Source: an uncultured Flavobacterium sp.
GTDB lineage: Bacteria; Bacteroidota; Bacteroidia; Flavobacteriales; Flavobacteriaceae
Direction of reading: 5' to 3'
DNA length: 64,000 nucleotides
Assembly: GCF_951805225.1 (NCBI RefSeq)
Contig: NZ_OX638201.1
Span: 4,092,001 to 4,156,000 of the forward strand
Both the position numbers and the translations under genes were made by a program. Positions 41,805 through 51,200 of the stretch are shown one piece after another. Each line of letters begins with the position of its first letter. The stretch's first letter is position 1. Under the pieces are notes generated by a model. It was not told the origin of the DNA and did not search any database. It was given only the letters and a program-made list of their open reading frames with translations.

Positions 41805-42042
41805 GCCCGCGGATTTTACGGATAAAACGGATTTACACTGATTGGTTTATTTTAATTAAATAAAAAAAATGTTCTCGCAGATTTTGCAGATTAAGCAGAT
41901 ATTATAATTCGTGGAATTCTTGGCAAAAAAAATAGCACACGGATTTCGCTGATTAAGCGGATTTAAGCAGATAATTTTATTTATTGAAATAGTATAAAAA
42001 GAAAATCTGTAACAACCCGTTTAATCTGTAAAATCCGTGGGC
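41805..42042. repeat. Long inverted repeat with 26-bp imperfect arms
   Basis: The left arm 41805-41830 begins GCCCGCGGATTTTACGGATA; the right arm 42017-42042 is its complement with three mismatches. Further GATTAAGC/GATTTTGC words lie inside. It fills the gap before the sensor kinase gene. Confidence 0.78.
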
Positions 42043-42068
42043 AAAAAAACTTTTAACTTTACATAACA

Positions 42069-42827
42069 ATGCAAGACAACACAATAACTTTTATATTTCT
42101 GGCAATTCTTTTATTGCTAATCGCTATTATCTGCTTTTTGTTTTATCAATTGATGCAATTCAAAAAAGCAAAAGATGATGCCGAAAAAAGTTTTTATGCG
42201 CTCGAAATGAAAGTTAACGATTTGCAGTTAGAAACTTTAGAATCAAAACTGAATCCGCATTTGTTTAAGAATATTCTAAACTCAATTCAATCGCATGCTT
42301 ATCAAACGTATTTTGCATTGGATAAATTGGCGAATGTTTTGGACTATATTTTATACGAAAGCAAAAAGAAATTTGTCACAGCAAAAGAGGAAATTGATTT
42401 TGCTTTGAATCTTATCGAAATCAATAAAATCAAGATTAGTCCACTTTTTGAATTAAAGATCAAAACCAACATTAATAAAGACGATAAATTATACGAGCAA
42501 CCTTTATTGGCGCCTTTAATTTCTATTGATTTAATCGAAAATGCCTTTAAACACGCTGATTTGCAAAGTGCCGATGCTTTTATTTCGGTGGTTTTTGAGT
42601 TTAGAGACAATAGCTTTTTTATGACAGTTTCGAATAAAATTTCGGATAAAAAAGTATTAAAAAAAGAACGAAGCGGTTTTGGTCACGCTACTTTAGAGCA
42701 CAGATTACGCATCATATATAAGAATAATTTCAAACTCGATAAATTTGTCGAAAACGACATTTATATTGCTCATCTAAAAATAGATTTACTTGAATACAAA
42801 ACTGAAATGCTTGCTTCTGGACGATGA
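42069..42827 (+). CDS. LytS-type sensor histidine kinase
   Basis: 252-aa kinase with one N-terminal TM helix (about 8-30) and no periplasmic domain. The His_kinase region reads LESKLNPHLFKNILNSIQSHAY (phosphoacceptor His in NPHLFKN). The HATPase N-box is PLISIDLIENAFKHADLQSADAF with a short ATP lid (KKERSGFGHATLEHRL). The usual NPHFLFN reads NPHLFKN here. It overlaps the LytTR regulator gene by 38 nt, so the pair is coupled. Confidence 0.9.
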   Translation: MQDNTITFIFLAILLLLIAIICFLFYQLMQFKKAKDDAEKSFYALEMKVNDLQLETLESKLNPHLFKNILNSIQSHAYQTYFALDKLANVLDYILYESKKKFVTAKEEIDFALNLIEINKIKISPLFELKIKTNINKDDKLYEQPLLAPLISIDLIENAFKHADLQSADAFISVVFEFRDNSFFMTVSNKISDKKVLKKERSGFGHATLEHRLRIIYKNNFKLDKFVENDIYIAHLKIDLLEYKTEMLASGR

Positions 42828-43509
42828 GTTACCGGGATTAATGTACCTGAAAATGCTTTGCGAACAAATTCCGGAAGTCGAAATCGTAAAGACATTCAAT
42901 AATCCAGAAAAACTCCTTGCAGAAATTCCCAATCTCGATTTTGATTTACTGATTTCAGATATCGAAATGCCGGGAATGGACGGTTTGCATCTGGCAGAAA
43001 TGCTGAATAATAAATTGGTTATTTTTTGCACTGCTTATAAAGAATACGCCGCCGATGCCTTTAATATCGACGCAGTAGATTACATCACAAAACCGGTAAA
43101 ACTGGAACGTTTGCAAAAAGCAATCTCAAAAGCTTTTGAACGTTTTGACAAACCTGATTCGTCCAAAAAATTCATTCAGTTAAATACTGACAAAGGAAAA
43201 ACCTTATTGTATTTTAATCAGATTCAGTATATCAAAACTGCTATTAGTGATAGTCGCGATAAAACAGTTCTCCTGACTGACGGAAGTTTTCTAAACCTGA
43301 AAAACGTCAAATTCGACACGCTTTTAAACGAATTACCTGACGCTGATTTTTGCCGAATAAACAAAAAAGAAATTGTCGCTGTAAAAGCAATTAAATTCTT
43401 CAATCATAACGAAATTGTTTTATATCATTTAGAAAAAAATGAAAAAAACAGTACTTTAATTTTAAGCGAAACCTATCGTTCTGATTTTTTAAAAAAGGTG
43501 AAACTTTAG
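42790..43509 (+). CDS. LytTR-family response regulator
   Basis: 239-aa regulator. The receiver domain carries the acidic triad D11-D12-E13 and phosphoacceptor D57 in LLISDIEMPGMDGL, with Lys in KPVKLERL. A C-terminal LytTR DNA-binding domain follows (about 140-239, ending LSETYRSDFLKKVKL). I place the start at the TTG at 42790: an in-frame TAG lies at 42781-42783, there is no ATG before the receiver motif, and the next ATG is inside the domain. It overlaps the kinase gene by 38 nt. Confidence 0.88.
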   Translation: MNTKLKCLLLDDELPGLMYLKMLCEQIPEVEIVKTFNNPEKLLAEIPNLDFDLLISDIEMPGMDGLHLAEMLNNKLVIFCTAYKEYAADAFNIDAVDYITKPVKLERLQKAISKAFERFDKPDSSKKFIQLNTDKGKTLLYFNQIQYIKTAISDSRDKTVLLTDGSFLNLKNVKFDTLLNELPDADFCRINKKEIVAVKAIKFFNHNEIVLYHLEKNEKNSTLILSETYRSDFLKKVKL

Positions 43510-43516
43510 AAATTTT

Positions 43517-43651
43517 AACACATAGAAACATAGATTTGATGCGCTGAAAAAAGGCGTTTCACTTATCTAAATACACAGAGTATGGTATGTAAAAGAAATG
43601 TGTTTATTTTTGCATTCTTTTTGAGAAGTAAAATCTATGTTTCTATGTGTT
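43517..43651. repeat. Long inverted repeat with 21-bp perfect arms
   Basis: AACACATAGAAACATAGATT plus T at 43517-43537 and its exact complement at 43631-43651, 93 nt apart. It occupies much of the 365-bp gap between the LytTR gene and the antiporter gene. Confidence 0.88.
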
Positions 43652-43682
43652 GAAAATGACTTTTAAATTATACTCAATATTT

Positions 43683-43745
43683 GTCAGGCTGAGCGAAATC
43701 GAAGCCCTTTTTTTCACAATTAGCTTTCGACTTCCCTCAGGAAAA
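43683..43745. repeat. Imperfect inverted repeat, family D
   Basis: CTGAGCGAAATCGAAGC faces GCTTTCGACTTCCCTCAG. This is a near-palindromic element with a T tract in the loop, related to the half copy at 24038. Confidence 0.65.
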
Positions 43746-43874
43746 CAATCATTTTCATAACTTATTACAAAGTTTTTCGGACTTGTTACATACATTGAAA
43801 ATTAGGTTTAAAATTCCTTTTTCACTTAATTCTCAGTTCTGATATTTGCAGCATTAAAATCTAAAAAACGAGTT

Positions 43875-46145
43875 ATGAATAACATAAAAAACTCCTTATT
43901 TTACATTACAGTTATTGGCGGTTTTACAGCTCTCATATATTGGGTAATTTCAAAAGGTGCCGCTCTGGAAGTAGGACGCGGAATCGTACATAAACAAATA
44001 GCAAGTAATCACTGGAATGATTTTCTTCATTCTATGGTCGAAAACCTGCAACATCCTTTAGCAATTTTATTGGCTCAGATCGTTACTATTATTTTGGTTG
44101 CACGTTTATTCGGGTGGTTTTTTAGAAAAATAGGACAACCGTCTGTAATTGGCGAAATGATTGCCGGAATCGTTCTTGGACCATCATTGGTCGGGATGTA
44201 TTTTCCGGAATTCTCACACGCTTTATTTCCAAAAGAATCTTTAGGAAACCTACAGTTTTTAAGTCAGATTGGTTTAATTCTTTTCATGTTCGTGATTGGA
44301 ATGGAACTAGATTTGAAAGTATTAAAAAACAAAGCACACGATGCTGTGGTAATTAGTCACGCCAGTATTGTAATTCCGTTTGCGTTGGGATTAACTCTGG
44401 CTTATTTTATCTATCATACTTTTGCTCCCGTTGGCGTTGAGTTTGCTTCTTTTGGATTATTTATGGGAATCGCAATGAGTATTACTGCTTTTCCGGTTCT
44501 CGCGAGAATTGTACAGGAACGCGGCATGCAAAAAACAAAATTAGGAACCATTGCCATAACTTGTGCTGCTGCCGATGATATTACAGCTTGGTGTATTCTT
44601 GCCGTTGTAATTGCTATTGTAAAAGCAGGTTCATTTACAAGTGCTTTATATGTAATAGGTTTGGCTATTTTATATGTAATTGTAATGCTAAAAATAGTTC
44701 GCCCTTTCTTAAAACGTGTTGGAGATTTAAATTCAACTCGCGAAAGTTTGAACAAACCGGTTGTGGCGATCTTTTTCATCACACTTTTATTTTCTGCTTA
44801 CGCTTCTGAATTAATCGGAATTCATGCTTTATTTGGTGCTTTCTTAGCCGGAGCAATTATGCCGGAAAACAACAAATTCAGAAATATTTTTATCGAAAAA
44901 GTTGAAGACGTTGCAATCATCGTTTTATTGCCTTTATTCTTTGTATTTACAGGTTTACGTACACAAATAGGTTTATTGAATGATCCTTATTTATGGAAAG
45001 TAACCGGAGTAATTATTGCCGTTGCCGTAGTTGGAAAATTCTTTGGAAGTGCTTTTGCCGCAAAATTTGTCGGACAAAGCTGGAAAGACAGTTTAGCCAT
45101 TGGAGCTTTAATGAATACCAGAGGTTTAATGGAATTGGTAGTTCTAAATATTGGTTATGATTTAGGAGTTTTATCTACAGAAATTTTTACCATGATGGTT
45201 ATTATGGCTTTGGTAACTACTTTTATGACCGGTCCCGCGCTTGATTTTATCGGATTTATTTTTAAAGATAAAATGACTGCAGTTCCTCATGAAATTGGAA
45301 ACAAAAGCAAATACAAAATCCTGCTTTCTTTTGCAACGCCTGAAAAAGGAAAGAAACTACTTTTGATCGCAAATAGTTTAGTCAAAAAACAAGGAGACAA
45401 TTCGATTGTAACTGCGATGCATCTTTCTCTAAGTACCGAAATACATTCGTTTGACGTTAAAGATCACGAGCGAAAAATGCTGGTTCCGGTTATTGAAGAA
45501 TCAGAACGATTGAATCAAAATATGTTAAGCGTTTTTAAAGTAACCAATGATATTGACACTGATATTATTGACACGGCAAATCAAGGCGAATACGATTTAT
45601 TGTTAGTTGGTTTAGGTCAGTCTATTTTTGACGGAACTTTACTGGGAAAAATCCTTGGTTTCACAACCCGAATCGTAAATCCGGATCGTTTAATTGATAA
45701 GTTTACAGGAAAAGAAGGTTTGTTCGAAAACTCTCCTTTTGACGAAAGAACGCGTCATATAATTGCAAAAAGCAAAATGCCTGTCGGAATTTTTATTGAT
45801 AAAGATCTGGAAGAAGTAAATCAGGTTTTCATGCCAATTTTCAGTAAAGAAGATGCTTTTTTAATAGAATATGCTAAAAAGTTAATCAATAATAATGGTT
45901 CGCAAATTACAGTTCTTGACGCAAGCGGCGAAGTAAAAAGTACTCGCGATATTCAGGAAACAATTCGCTCGATAGAACAAATTGCGCCAAATCATATTAT
46001 GATTATGCACGACAGAACTCTAAAAAAGGAATTTTTAGAAAGTCAAAACTTGATGATTATAAGTCTTGAAAGCTGGAAAAAACTAATAGAATCTCAAAGT
46101 ACATGGTTAAACAACACGCCATCCGTTTTGATCTTGAAACCATAA
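43875..46145 (+). CDS. Cation/proton antiporter (CPA2/KefB-like) with C-terminal UspA-like part
   Basis: 756-aa membrane protein. There is an N-terminal TM helix (about 8-26), then the Na_H_Exchanger domain of about 12 helices (60-460) with GQPSVIGEMIAGIVLGPSLVG, the conserved AAADDITAWCIL (ion-binding Asp pair) and GALMNTRGLMELVVLNIGYDLGVLS. The C-terminal about 290 residues (KYKILLSFATPEKGKKLL onward) look like tandem universal-stress-protein-like cytoplasmic domains. It likely exchanges Na+ or K+ for H+ at the inner membrane. A terminator follows at 46170-46215. Confidence 0.92.
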   Translation: MNNIKNSLFYITVIGGFTALIYWVISKGAALEVGRGIVHKQIASNHWNDFLHSMVENLQHPLAILLAQIVTIILVARLFGWFFRKIGQPSVIGEMIAGIVLGPSLVGMYFPEFSHALFPKESLGNLQFLSQIGLILFMFVIGMELDLKVLKNKAHDAVVISHASIVIPFALGLTLAYFIYHTFAPVGVEFASFGLFMGIAMSITAFPVLARIVQERGMQKTKLGTIAITCAAADDITAWCILAVVIAIVKAGSFTSALYVIGLAILYVIVMLKIVRPFLKRVGDLNSTRESLNKPVVAIFFITLLFSAYASELIGIHALFGAFLAGAIMPENNKFRNIFIEKVEDVAIIVLLPLFFVFTGLRTQIGLLNDPYLWKVTGVIIAVAVVGKFFGSAFAAKFVGQSWKDSLAIGALMNTRGLMELVVLNIGYDLGVLSTEIFTMMVIMALVTTFMTGPALDFIGFIFKDKMTAVPHEIGNKSKYKILLSFATPEKGKKLLLIANSLVKKQGDNSIVTAMHLSLSTEIHSFDVKDHERKMLVPVIEESERLNQNMLSVFKVTNDIDTDIIDTANQGEYDLLLVGLGQSIFDGTLLGKILGFTTRIVNPDRLIDKFTGKEGLFENSPFDERTRHIIAKSKMPVGIFIDKDLEEVNQVFMPIFSKEDAFLIEYAKKLINNNGSQITVLDASGEVKSTRDIQETIRSIEQIAPNHIMIMHDRTLKKEFLESQNLMIISLESWKKLIESQSTWLNNTPSVLILKP

Positions 46146-46169
46146 ACGGAAAATAAATTCCAATATTTT

Positions 46170-46215
46170 AAATCCCAAATTCTAAATCTGTTTTGATTGG
46201 AATTTGGGATTTTTG
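46170..46215 (+). terminator. Terminator of the antiporter gene
   Basis: AAATCCCAAATTC (46170-46182) pairs with GAATTTGGGATTT (46200-46212), and T follows. Confidence 0.82.
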
Positions 46216-46235
46216 ATTTTTAATATTGATTTACT

Positions 46236-46358
46236 TTGCGCTTCCAACGGATTAAAATCCGTTGCTACAAAATAGATCATTCCTTCGGAATTTTTATTCA
46301 GAGAGTTCCAAAGGAACAAAACATATTGTAGGGATGGATTTTAATCCATCCAACGCAA
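46236..46358. repeat. Four-hairpin intergenic element, family E-like
   Basis: In order: AACGGATTaaAATCCGTT, ATTCCTTCGGAAT, GTTCCAAAGGAAC and GGATGGATTTTAATCCATCC, bounded by TTGCG...CGCAA outer ends. It resembles the multi-hairpin elements at 34990 and 62531 in style, not in order. Confidence 0.72.
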
Positions 46359-46377
46359 TCATAATCACAATCCATAA

Positions 46378-46418
46378 AACCTCAGCACCTTAGCACCTTA
46401 GTATCTTAGAACCTTTAA
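46378..46418. repeat. 'cctcagcaccttagcacctta' repeat, family H
   Basis: Four CTTAG-type words in a row, similar to 36974-37094, directly before the end of the LpxR-like gene. Confidence 0.55.
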
Positions 46419-46425
46419 AAAAAAA

Positions 46426-47385
46426 CTACTTCAACAAATATCCCAATCGAATCGATCCGAAAAAATAACCTGCGCTTGTATTTGTAATTTCGTTAGGTTC
46501 TACTTCTCTGCCTCGGTAAATAAAGGAATAGGATAAATTCCAATTGTTATGGCGGTATTTTAGTCCAAATTCGGCATTGAAACGCCAATGCGTTATATCA
46601 AATGTTAACGGACTTGTATTGTTGAACATGCTTCCCTGAATCGTTGCGTCGTAAAATTGGTAATTAACACTTGGAATAGCATAAAAATAAAACTCCCGAA
46701 TATTATATTGCGGTTCTGAACTTACAGAAGCATCGTACATATTTGAATCGTAAATTGGCAATAATCTCTTAAAACCAATTCGGGCTAGAAATCCTGCGGA
46801 AACTCCCGTAAAAATAGTTCCCAAATTACCTTCTGACTGAAAATGAAGATCTACAAAATCATTGTGTTTATTTGGAAACAATTTCTTTGAATATAAAGCG
46901 TGCGCCTGAGCGCCAAAAGCATTATGAAGTTGATTTTCCCAACCATAAACTGTTTTGTAACCTATAAGATGATGGAAACTTTCTTGCGTTTGTCTTCCAA
47001 AAGCATTTGGCCCCATAAAACCCAATTGAAAATCAGTTTTTAAAACCGACTCACTTTTATAAAAAAAACTTCGTCCGGCTTCGGCAAAAAGATAAGCGGT
47101 AAACGGACGATCATTTTCACCTACGGCTTCTGCATTAATAAATCTTGGATTATAGATATATTGCCCAATGCGAAACTCGGTTATCTTTTTATTGATTTTT
47201 TCGTTATTATTCTCCGACAGAAAACGGTAGAAAAGCTCTAAACCGTTGGTATAATACATATCATTTTTTGATGATGTGTATAAATCATTATCGGTAATAA
47301 GACCAATTTCTTTTGTTTTTGCCTGTCCAAAAATCAAAGTCGATGACAATATCAGAAATGCAAAAAGGACTTTTTTATTTCGCAT
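46426..47385 (-). CDS. LpxR-family lipid A deacylase-like outer-membrane protein
   Basis: 319-aa protein with a signal peptide (1-20, LIFGQA) and an LpxR/DUF2219 beta-barrel. Its N-terminal motif is GLITDNDLYTSSKNDMYYTNGLELFYRF (28-55), matching the family's DND...D.YYTNG active-site and calcium region, and the last strand is YFFGSIRLGYLLK. LpxR enzymes remove the 3'-acyloxyacyl chain from lipid A at the outer membrane; activity here is inferred. Its start overlaps the mtgA 3' end by 11 nt. Confidence 0.87.
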   Translation of the reverse strand: MRNKKVLFAFLILSSTLIFGQAKTKEIGLITDNDLYTSSKNDMYYTNGLELFYRFLSENNNEKINKKITEFRIGQYIYNPRFINAEAVGENDRPFTAYLFAEAGRSFFYKSESVLKTDFQLGFMGPNAFGRQTQESFHHLIGYKTVYGWENQLHNAFGAQAHALYSKKLFPNKHNDFVDLHFQSEGNLGTIFTGVSAGFLARIGFKRLLPIYDSNMYDASVSSEPQYNIREFYFYAIPSVNYQFYDATIQGSMFNNTSPLTFDITHWRFNAEFGLKYRHNNWNLSYSFIYRGREVEPNEITNTSAGYFFGSIRLGYLLK

Positions 47386-48154
47386 TATAATTTATTTTTC
47401 CAACAGCACGCATTTCACGAACGATTCTTTCTTTACGTCTGTTGATATAACTTGAAGATCCTGTTGCTTTAAACTTTCTCGGATTTGGTAATATTGCAGC
47501 AATTCCGGCAGCTTGCATTGGCGTTAAGCTCGAAGCATCTCTACGATACCAATGTTCTGTTGCAGCGTATGCGCCGTAAACGCCATCGCCCATTTCGATA
47601 CTATTCAGATAAACTTCCATGATGCGTTCTTTACCCCAGATAATTTCGATCAAAACAGTAAAATAAGCTTCCAAACCTTTTCGCAAATAACTTTTTCCCT
47701 GCCATAAAAAAACATTTTTGGCGGTTTGTTGCGAGATCGTACTTCCGCCTCGAATTCGGCGTCCGCGTTCGTTGCTTTTATATGCTTTTTGCAATGCTTT
47801 AAAATCGAATCCGTTGTGGGTTAAAAAAGTTCCGTCTTCACTTGCAATCACGGCTTTCTGAAGATTCATCGAAATCTTTTCGATTGGTTCCCAGTCGTGA
47901 TCAAAATAAACTTCCTTTCCATCCAATTTATTTTCGATGGCACGAATGATCATTAAAGGCGTAAACGGGACCGGAACATATTTAAAAAATACGACGGACG
48001 CAATCGAAAGTCCAAAAAACCACAAACAAGCTTTTATTAAAAACCATTTCACTTTTTCACCAAAAGAACGATTCGTCTTATTCGTCTTCTTTGAAACTGG
48101 TTTTGGTTTACTTGCTGTTGTTGCTTTTTTTGGTGCTGGTTTTTTGGTTGCCAT
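47375..48154 (-). CDS. mtgA: Monofunctional peptidoglycan transglycosylase
   Basis: 259 aa from the ATG at 48154 (MATKKPAPKK); an upstream in-frame ATG at 48199 would add 15 residues without similarity. There is a Lys/Thr-rich cytoplasmic tail (1-30) and a TM helix at about 38-56, then the GT51 domain: AVIASEDGTFLTHNGFDF (catalytic Glu in SEDG), RGGSTISQQTAKNVFL and YLNSIEMGDGVYGAYAA. It lacks the transpeptidase domain of class A PBPs. It polymerises lipid II into glycan strands in the periplasm and shares an operon with the LpxR-like gene. Confidence 0.95.
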   Translation of the reverse strand: MATKKPAPKKATTASKPKPVSKKTNKTNRSFGEKVKWFLIKACLWFFGLSIASVVFFKYVPVPFTPLMIIRAIENKLDGKEVYFDHDWEPIEKISMNLQKAVIASEDGTFLTHNGFDFKALQKAYKSNERGRRIRGGSTISQQTAKNVFLWQGKSYLRKGLEAYFTVLIEIIWGKERIMEVYLNSIEMGDGVYGAYAATEHWYRRDASSLTPMQAAGIAAILPNPRKFKATGSSSYINRRKERIVREMRAVGKINYNAK

Positions 48155-48212
48155 TATATTAAATCTGCTAATTCTATTTTCTAAAAGTAGTCTTAACAAT
48201 TCAGTTATACTA

Positions 48213-51200
48213 CTATTTTTTTATCACTTTAAAAGTTTCTTTTTTATCATCTTGTTTTAAAACGACCAAATAAACTCCTGTCGAATAATTTTTAAGATCG
48301 ACTGTTATTTTTGCATCTGAATATTTACTTTCAAAAAGCAATTGTCCGTTTAGATTATAAACTTCTAAATTCGAAATTATCGAATTACTTTCTATATTTA
48401 AAATATTTTCGATTGGATTTGGATAATATTTAAAATCTGTAATCTTATTCTCCACAACTGACAAGCTTTCTACTGTTTTTGCAAAGCTCAAATTGTCTAA
48501 TAATGCTGTGTCTTCATAAGCCGTTTTCCCGATATGCTGGAACGAAATTCTAATTTCTGAACCAACATAAGGGGTTAAATCAAACATATATTTCTGAAAT
48601 TTATCTTCTTTCTTTGTTACCGGTTTAATGATATCTCCCAACACGTTTCCATTTACAATAACTCTAAACATAGACTCATTATTATGATCAGCAAATCTTT
48701 GTTTCAATTCAAAACTCATAAATAAAGTAGTGGCATTTTTAGCATCAACTTTAGTGTTTATTTTCGAAATATTACTTTGATTCAATTCCCAAATCGAAGT
48801 TGAATTTTCATTCATTTTTGCAGAATTTGAAGCACTTGGAGCCGTCAACCACGCATTTCCTGTTGAAGCCTTACTCATTACAACCACTTTATTCGCAGCC
48901 GATTGATCATCAAAACCTATTTCGGAACTTGCATCAAACGTATCTTCAAGAATAATATCATCTGTTATTCCTTTTTCAAAATCATAAACTGTCGAATTTT
49001 TATTTCCGTCAACGGATACTTTATATCCTTCTTTTAATTCAAAATTATCAGCCAATAAATTTGGTGAACCTGAATTTGAGAAATCCATTAAAAAACTATA
49101 ATCTCCAGAAACGATCGGTGTAAAATAAGACACTAACTCACTATAATGATATTCTGTAAGTCTGCCAGTTCCTCCCAATCTGGTTTCCATATTATAGGCA
49201 TTTTGTCCTCTTCCTACAGATAATCCAATTCCTTGTGTTCTGTATTCGTAACTATTTCTGCCTTGTACACTAAATTTATAAGTTGTTCCCGCTTCCAAGT
49301 GAAACATCGGAGCCATAAAATCAGTCCAAAATTCTCCTTTTACATAGAGATAACTATGATCGTCAAAACCATCTCGCAAATAATCCGGACTATAATTGCT
49401 GTATGTTTCTTCTTGAGCTTTATTTTCGAGAGTTAAATTCCCATGTAATAATTTGAAACAATCCGGAAGTACATTATTTCCGTAAGCACTTAAATTGCTA
49501 AATTTCTCGATCCAAGGTAAAGTTTTAACACTGCAAGTTGTTTCAATTTTCTTTGGCCCAACCACTATTGAATTTCCGGAATCACATTTCGTTTTTAGAT
49601 AAAACTGATAAGAAATTCCAGCCTGTAAATTCGAAACTTTTATTTCGTTTGCGGTTGTATTTAAAATAGTTCCCGTTCCCGGCGTAAATCCTGTTACGCC
49701 ATATTCTATTTCAACTTTTTCTGCAACTGCATTTTTTGAAGTCCAATTTATCTGAACTGAACTATTATTGATATTTGAAAAAACAACATCTATTGGTTCA
49801 TAACAAGACAAAGTTTGATTATAATTAAAATCATCAATCAAGACTCTGTTGGTTCCACTCCATTGATCATCATTCTGTTTAAACATAAATGCAATCTGTT
49901 TATTTGAACCTCTGTATTCAGAAAAATCAATATTTACTTCTTTTCCATACTTTGGTAAATTTCTTAATTCTTCTAATAAAATAGTTTGATAAGGCTCGAA
50001 TGTCGAAGCATCCAGCGGATTTTTTATAGTTCCAATTACCAAATCTCCCGCTTTTACATTATTACTGTTTAATTGTGCATTAAGCCAAAATTTAATTTTC
50101 TTGTCTTTATCGAAATCTTCCAAATATGGCGAAACTAAAAGTGCATCAGCAGGATTATTTTGCAGATAAAAAACATTTGGAGCACTATTAATATTGGTTA
50201 AATAATATTCTAAAAGTTGCGTATCCATATAGCTGTTTTTAGTCCAGCAAAAACCAGGAATTTCGTTACGAATCTGATATTGATCGAAGTTTTCTACAAA
50301 AGGAGCTTTTTCGGTACAGCCAATTTTAAAAGTATAACGGCTTGACCAATCACTTGCAATCGCAGCTTCGCAATAAGATCTTACTCGGCAATCGTAAATT
50401 CCCTGCGCTAAACCAGTCAAATTTGCCGGGTTTGTTTTTACATTTACAATTGTTCCAGATCCATCGACAAATCCTTTTGGTCCGTATTCAATATCCCAAC
50501 TTTCAGATGGTTTTTTGGTGTTATTATCTCTCCAATCTAAAGTTGCAGTATCAATTCCCGATTGTCTTGCGCCTAATAATCCCGGTTTTGTACATTCGTT
50601 TTGATTGTATTCGAAATCATCAATATAAAAATCAGTCAGTCGAACATTTACTTTACTTTGTTTGAAAGCAATAAACTTATCTGTTCCGTAATAATCAGAA
50701 AACTCTATTTCGTATTTTATGTTTTTCTCCAGATTTTCAACCGGAATAGTAATTACTCGATAAGGCGTAAAAGTATTGTAGTCTTCCGGATCTGACATTG
50801 TACCAACGATCAACTCTGCTGTAGCTTGTGAACTTTGTTGTCTTGTTGCCATCCAAAAACTGATTTTTTTGTAATGGTCAAAATCTTTTAATCTCGGCGA
50901 AACAAGAACTATTTTATCTGAATTACCTTCTGTTTTTGGTTCCCCGGGAAAAAGTACATCAGGTGCATTCAACAAAGCAATAGATCTCAAACCACTATGC
51001 ACTAAATAATTTGGCTTCGATTGTTTTACCGAAGCTATAAAATCATTCTTGGTATAATAACTTTCCACTGTAAAATTAGGCACAATTCTAGTCCAACATC
51101 CTATTTTTTCGAAAGCTAAAGTTTCAAAATCCTCTTTGTATCCAACCGTCATTCCCTCGCATTTGGTTCTGAAATAACCTCTATCTGACCATCCGCTGTA

